Of a stretch of 64,000 nucleotides of DNA, positions 59,430 to 64,000 are shown one piece after another. This DNA is from Rhynochetos jubatus (Eukaryota; Chordata; Aves; Eurypygiformes; Rhynochetidae), in the NCBI GenBank assembly GCA_027574665.1, contig CM050655.1, positions 992,001-1,056,000 on the forward strand, in the 5' to 3' direction. Below the pieces are notes generated by a model, which saw only the letters and a program-made list of their open reading frames with translations, ran no database searches and was not told the DNA's origin. Positions within the stretch are counted from its first letter, which is position 1, and each line of letters starts with the position of its first letter. The position numbers and the translations under genes are program-made.

Positions 59430-61789
59430 ATGCGCGGCTCGTTGAAGCGTCTGCCCGAACACGGACATCTGAAGCAGCACTGTAATGCGACCAAACAGAA
59501 AGAGTTAGGAGAGAATTTCTTGTCCCTTCTTGCTGCGCCTTTGCAGAGCACTGCGTGCCAGAGCAGCCGGATCGCTGTGTTGCTTGCAATCTCCAGTTCC
59601 AACAGTGCCACAGTTCCTCGGCAACAGAAAGAGCTAGGAAGGAATTGCTTGCGCTGATTTCTCTCGCTGTGCTCTAGCAGTTCGTTCCCTTTTCGGCAGA
59701 GCGCGGGACCGCTTGCAAAGCTTAGAAACAAACCTCTCCCTTTTCCTCCAAAAGGGAAAGAGCTACGAGGGAATTTCTTAGCGAAACCTTGTTTGTTTTG
59801 GCAGGGCACTGCATGCCTCTTAAGACAGAGCTCTGGATCAGTGGGCAAGTCGAAATCCAGGGGGACACCTTCTCTGTCCTAACTGGCTCGGAGAGGCTCG
59901 AATGCGCGGCTCGTTGAAGCGTCTGCCCGAACACGGACATCTAAAGCAGCACTGTAATGCGACCAAACAGAAAGAGTTAGGAGAGAATTTCTTGTCCCTT
60001 CTTGCTGCGCCTTTGCAGAGCACTGCGTGCCAGAGCAGCCGGATCGCTGTCTTGCTTGCAATCTCCAGTTCCAACAGTGCCACAGTTCCTCGGCAACAGA
60101 AAGAGCTAGGAAGGAATTGCTTGCGCTCTTTTCTCTCGCTGTGCTCTAGCAGTTCGTTCCCTTTTCGGCAGAGCGCGGGACCGCTTGCAAAGCTTAGAAA
60201 CAAACCTCTCCCTTTTCCTCCAAAAGGGAAAGAGCTACGAGAGAATTTCTTAGGGAAACCTTGTTTGTTTTGGCAGAGCACTGCATGCCTCTTAAGACAG
60301 AGCTCTGTATCCCCGGGAAAGTCGAAATCCAGAGCGACACCTTCTCTGTCCTAACAGACTCGGAGAGGCTCGAATGCGCGGCTCGTTGAAGCGTCTGCCC
60401 GAACACGGACATCTAAAGCAGCACTGTAATGCGACCAAACAGAAAGAGTTAGGAGAGAATTTCTTGTCCCTCCTTGCTGCGCCTTTGCAGAGCACTGTGT
60501 GCCAGAGCAGCCGGATCGCTGTGTTGCTTGCAATCTCCAGTTCCAACAGTGCCACAGTTCCTCGGCAACAGAAAGAGCTAGGAAGCAATTGCTTACGCTA
60601 ATTTCTCTCGCTGTGCTCTAGCAGTTCGTTCCCTTTTCTGCAGAGGGTGGGACCGCTTGCAAAGCTTAGAAACAAACCTCTCCCTTTTCCTCCAAAAGGG
60701 AAAGAGCTACGAGAGTATTTCTTAGCGAAACCTTGTTTGTTTTGGCAGGGCACTGCATGCCTCTTAAGACAGAGCTCTGGATCAGTGGGCAAGTCGAAAT
60801 CCAGAGCGACACCTTCTCTGTCCTAACAGGCTCGGAGAGGCTCGAATGCGCGGCTCGTTGAAGCGTCTGCCCGAACACGGACATCTAAAGCAGCACTGTA
60901 ATGCGACCAAACAGAAAGAGTTAGGAGACAATTTCTTGTCCCTTCTTGCTGCGCCTTTGCAGAGCACTGCATGCCAGAGCAGCCGGATCGCTGTGTTGCT
61001 TGCAATCTCCAGTTCCAACAGTGCCACAGTTCCTCGGCAACAGAAAGAGCTAGGAAGCAATTGCTTGCGCTGATTTCTCTCGCTGTGCTCTAGCAGTTCG
61101 TTCCCTTTTCGGCAGAGCGCGGGACCGCTTGCAAAGCTTAGAAACAAACCTCTCCCTTTTCCTCCAAAAGGGAAAGAGCTACGAGAGAATTTCTTAGGGA
61201 AACCTTGTTTGTTTTGGCAGAGCACTGCATGCCTCTTAAGACAGAGCTCTGTATCCCCGGGAAAGTCGAAATCCAGGGGGACACCTTCTCTGTCCTAACT
61301 GGCTCGGAGAGGCTCGAATGCGCGTCTCGTTGAAGCGTCTGCCCGAACACGGACATCTGAAGCAGCACTGTAATGCGACCAAACAGAAAGAGTTAGGAGA
61401 CAATTTCTTGTCCCTTCTTGCTGCGCCTTTGCAGAGCACTGTGTGCCAGAGCAGCCGGATCGCTGTGTTGCTTGCAATCTCCAGTTCCAACAGTGCCACA
61501 GTTCCTCGGCAACAGAAAGAGCTAGGAAGCAATTGCTTACGCTAATTTCTCTCGCTGTGCTCTAGCAGTTCGTTCCCTTTTCTGCAGAGGGTGGGACCGC
61601 TTGCAAAGCTTAGAAACAAACCTCTCCCTTTTCCTCCAAAAGGGAAAGAGCTACGAGAGTATTTCTTAGCGAAATCTCGTTTGTTTTGGCAGAGCACTGC
61701 ATGCCTCTTAAGACAGAGCTCTGTATCCCCGGGAAAGTCGAAATCCAGGGGGACACCTTCTCTGTCCTAACTGGCTCGGAGAGGCTCGA
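59430..61789. repeat. Degenerate third copy of the 6-monomer unit (5 monomers)
   Basis: Units at 59430, 59902, 60374, 60846 and 61318 follow the A-B-C-D order of 52822-54709 and then end in one monomer that begins as E and ends as F. Differences include GCGCTCTTTTC in B and GCGAAACCTTG with GCAGGGCAC in C. Two further monomers (58486 and 58958) separate it from copy 2. Confidence 0.65.
61318..61789. repeat. Chimeric monomer (recombinant of two neighbouring types)
   Basis: The left part has CGCGTCTCG, ATCTGAAG, GAGACAATTTC and TCCCTTCTTG, as in the units at 54710 and 57542. The right part has ACTGTGTGCC, TTACGCTAATTT, TGCAGAGGGTGGG, GAGTATTTC and GCGAAATCTCG, as in the next units at 55182 and 58014. 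The switch lies between 61416 and 61442. Joining unit E to unit F this way removes one monomer, which turns a six-monomer series into a five-monomer one. This is what unequal crossing-over predicts. Confidence 0.8.
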
Positions 61790-63677
61790 ATGCGCGGCTC
61801 GTTGAAGCGTCTGCCCGAACACGGACATCTGAAGCAGCACTGTAATGCGACCAAACAGAAAGAGTTAGGAGAGAATTTCTTGTCCCTTCTTGCTGCGCCT
61901 TTGCAGAGCACTGCGTGCCAGAGCAGCCGGATCGCTGTGTTGCTTGCAATCTCCAGTTCCAACAGTGCCACAGTTCCTCGGCAACAGAAAGAGCTAGGAA
62001 GGAATTGCTTGCGCTGATTTCTCTCGCTGTGCTCTAGCAGTTCGTTCCCTTTTCGGCAGAGCGCGGGACCGCTTGCAAAGCTTAGAAACAAACCTCTCCC
62101 TTTTCCTCCAAAAGGGAAAGAGCTACGAGAGAATTTCTTAGGGAAACCTTGTTTGTTTTGGCCGAGCACTGCATGCCTCTTAAGACAGTGCTCTGGATCA
62201 GTGGGCAAGTCGAAATCCAGGGGGACACCTTCTCTGTCCTAACTGGCTCGGAGAGGCTCGAATGCGCGGCTCGTTGAAGCGTCTGCCCGAACACGGACAT
62301 CTGAAGCAGCACTGTAATGCGACCAAACAGAAAGAGTTAGGAGAGAATTTCTTGTCCCTTCTTGCTGCGCCTTTGCAGAGCACTGCGTGCCAGAGCAGCC
62401 GGATCGCTGTGTTGCTTGCAATCTCCAGTTCCAACAGTGCCACAGTTCCTCGGCAACAGAAAGAGCTAGGAAGGAATTGCTTGCGCTGTTTTCTCTCGCT
62501 GTGCTCTAGCAGTTCGTTCCCTTTTCGGCAGAGCGCGGGACCGCTTGCAAAGCTTAGAAACAAACCTCTCCCTTTTCCTCCAAAAGGGAAAGAGCTACGA
62601 GGGAATTTCTTAGGGAAACCTTGATTGTTTTGGCAGAGCACTGCATGCCTCTTAAGACAGAGCTCTGGATCCCCGGGAAAGTCGAAATCCAGAGCGACAC
62701 CTTCTCTGTCCTAACTGGCTCGGAGAGGCTCGAATGCGCGGCTCGTTGAAGCGTCTGCCCGAACACGGACATCTGAAGCAGCACTGTAATGCGACCAAAC
62801 AGAAAGAGTTAGGAGAGAATTTCTTGTCCCTTCTTGCTGCGCCTTTGCAGAGCACTGCGTGCCAGAGCAGCCGGATCGCTGTCTTGCTTGCAATCTCCAG
62901 TTCCAACAGTGCCACAGTTCCTCGGCAACAGAAAGAGCTAGGAAGGAATTGCTTACGCTGATTTCTCTCGCTGTGCTCTAGCAGTTCGTTCCCTTTTCGG
63001 TAGAGCGCGGGACCGCTTGCAAAGCTTAGAAACAAACCTCTCCCTTTTCCTCCAAAAGGGAAAGAGCTACGAGAGAATTTCTTAGGGAAACCTTGTTTGT
63101 TTTGGCAGAGCACTGCATGCCTCTTAAGACAGAGCTCTGGATCAGTGGGCAAGTCGAAATCCAGAGCGACACCTTCTCTGTCCTAACTGGCTCGGAGAGG
63201 CTCGAATGCGCGGCTCGTTGAAGCGTCTGCCCGAACACGGACATCTGAAGCAGCACTGTAATGCGACCAAACAGAAAGAGTTAGGAGACAATTTCTTGTC
63301 CCTTCTTGCTGCGCCTTTGCAGAGCACTGCGTGCCAGAGCAGCCGGATCGCTGTGTTGCTTGCAATCTCCAGTTCCAACAGTGCCACAGTTCCTCGGCAA
63401 CAGAAAGAGCTAGGAAGGAATTGCTTGCGCTGTTTTCTCTCGCTGTGCTCTAGCAGTTCGTTCCCTTTTCGGCAGAGCGCGGGACCGCTTGCAAAGCTTA
63501 GAAACAAACCTCTCCCTTTTCCTCCAAAAGGGAAAGAGCTACGAGAGAATTTCTTAGGGAAACCTTGTTTGTTTTGGCAGAGCACTGCATGCCTCTTAAG
63601 ACAGAGCTCTGGATCCCCGGGAAAGTCGAAATCCAGAGAGTCACCTTCTCTGTCCTAACAGACTCGGAGAGGCTCGA

Positions 63678-64000
63678 ATGCGCGGCTCGTTGAAGCGTCT
63701 GCCCGAACACGGACATCTGAAGCAGCACTGTAATGCGACCAAACAGAAAGAGTTAGGAGAGAATTTCTTGTCCCTTCTTGCTGCGCCTTTGCAGAGCACT
63801 GCGTGCCAGAGCAGCCGGATCGCTGTGTTGCTTGCAATCTCCAGTTCCAACAGTGCCACAGTTCCTCGGCAACAGAAAGAGCTAGGAAGCAATTGCTTGC
63901 GCTGATTTCTCTCGCTGTGCTCTAGCAGTTCGTTCCCTTTTCGGCAGAGCGCGGGACCGCTTGCAAAGCTTAGAAACAAACCTCTCCCTTTTCCTCCAAA
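63678..64000. repeat. Right-edge partial satellite monomer
   Basis: This is the first 323 bp of a unit, cut by the window end inside the hairpin. Its variants (ATCTGAAG, GAGAGAATTTC, GTGTTGC, AAGCAATTGC, GCGCTGATTT) are common ones. The array continues to the right. Confidence 0.95.

Larger units (their letters stand above)
1..64000. repeat. 472-bp tandem satellite array spanning the whole window
   Basis: A 472-bp unit repeats head to tail, always in the same orientation, with no interruption. Landmarks recur every 472 bp: for example ATGCGCGGCTCG begins at 456, 928, 1400, 1869, 2341, 2813 and onward to 63678. There are 134 complete monomers and two partial ones at the edges. Complete lengths are 124 of 472 bp, nine of 469 bp and one of 473 bp. 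GC is about 52% by hand count of one unit. Differences are almost all single substitutions. Because 472 is one more than a multiple of three, reading frames shift at every unit and no long frame can run through the array. No mobile element, spacer or inverted unit is present. The array is eukaryotic satellite DNA; the family is not one I recognise, and it could be centromeric, pericentromeric, subtelomeric or sex-chromosome heterochromatin. Confidence 0.98.
36240..64000. repeat. Array domain 3: right variant population with recent duplications
   Basis: CCAGAGAGTCACC units (near 36258, 39090, 41453, 43341, 45228, 48532, 50892, 53724, 55140, 56556, 57972 and 63637) occur only here. Units combining ACTGTGTGCC, TTACGCTAATTT and TGCAGAGGGTGGG are concentrated here: the TTACGCTAAT form is in 15 units from 36302 onward, against three earlier. 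The box-less haplotype rises to 27 of 59 copies. The youngest multi-monomer duplications are all in this part, which suggests it is the most active segment. Confidence 0.6.

Noticed and set aside
276-63979. Long open frames in every monomer: minus-strand frames of about 147-166 codons, plus-strand frames of 75-150 codons.
   Set aside because: They overlap on both strands in several frames and merely reflect a lack of stops in a GC-balanced unit. The minus-strand frame is broken by TTACGCTAAT in many units (for example at 21201, 36302 and 53766). No domain, signal or codon pattern of a known protein is visible.
1-64000. CRISPR array.
   Set aside because: Repeats are 472 bp with no short-repeat and unique-spacer structure, and no cas genes are present.
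1-64000. The array might be an assembly artefact.
   Set aside because: Units differ by many distributed and linked variants with regional structure, which a simple artefact would not create. Individual perfect duplications (for example 52805-58697) still deserve checking in raw reads.

Overview
The whole 64,000-base window is one uninterrupted tandem satellite array. A unit of 472 bp repeats head to tail from the first base to the last. I count 134 complete monomers plus a 455-bp partial monomer at the left edge and a 323-bp partial at the right edge, so the array continues past both ends. Of the complete monomers, 124 are 472 bp, nine are 469 bp (one shared 3-bp deletion) and one is 473 bp (a single inserted base). 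Neighbouring monomers differ at only a few percent or less of positions (about 8 differences between the first two complete units). There is no transposon insertion, no unique spacer, no inversion, no RNA gene and no credible protein-coding gene.

This is eukaryotic satellite DNA, of the kind found in centromeric, pericentromeric, subtelomeric or sex-chromosome heterochromatin. The monomer is about 52% GC by hand count. It keeps roughly two dozen CpG dinucleotides, far more than heavily methylated, decaying vertebrate DNA usually keeps. I do not recognise the family and cannot name the species.

Inside the monomer there are older layers. A short motif starting AAAGAG recurs at spacings of exactly 129 and 129 bp, so the 472-bp unit seems to have been built from a shorter repeat of about 129 bp. 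One stretch of 35 bp packs four perfect palindromes side by side. It runs into a 17-bp site that matches 8 of the 9 essential positions of the mammalian CENP-B box on the minus strand. That site is dimorphic: 86 of 135 copies have the CENP-B-like form and 49 carry a replacement cluster that destroys it. This recalls the B-box and box-less monomers of alpha satellite.

Layout: (1) about 1-18.4 kb holds most 469-bp monomers and its own set of variants; (2) about 18.4-36 kb is transitional and contains a small ACAAGG-type subfamily; (3) about 36-64 kb is dominated by newer variant families and by the freshest duplications. Multi-monomer blocks are copied at offsets of 4, 5, 6, 9 and 11 monomers. 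The clearest is a 6-monomer (2,832-bp) unit duplicated in direct tandem at 52,805-58,697 with no difference that I could find. A 4-monomer unit is duplicated at 41,147-45,018 with one difference. One monomer at 61,318 is a visible recombinant of two neighbouring types. Together these show repeated unequal exchange or amplification, with emerging higher-order repeats on the right side.
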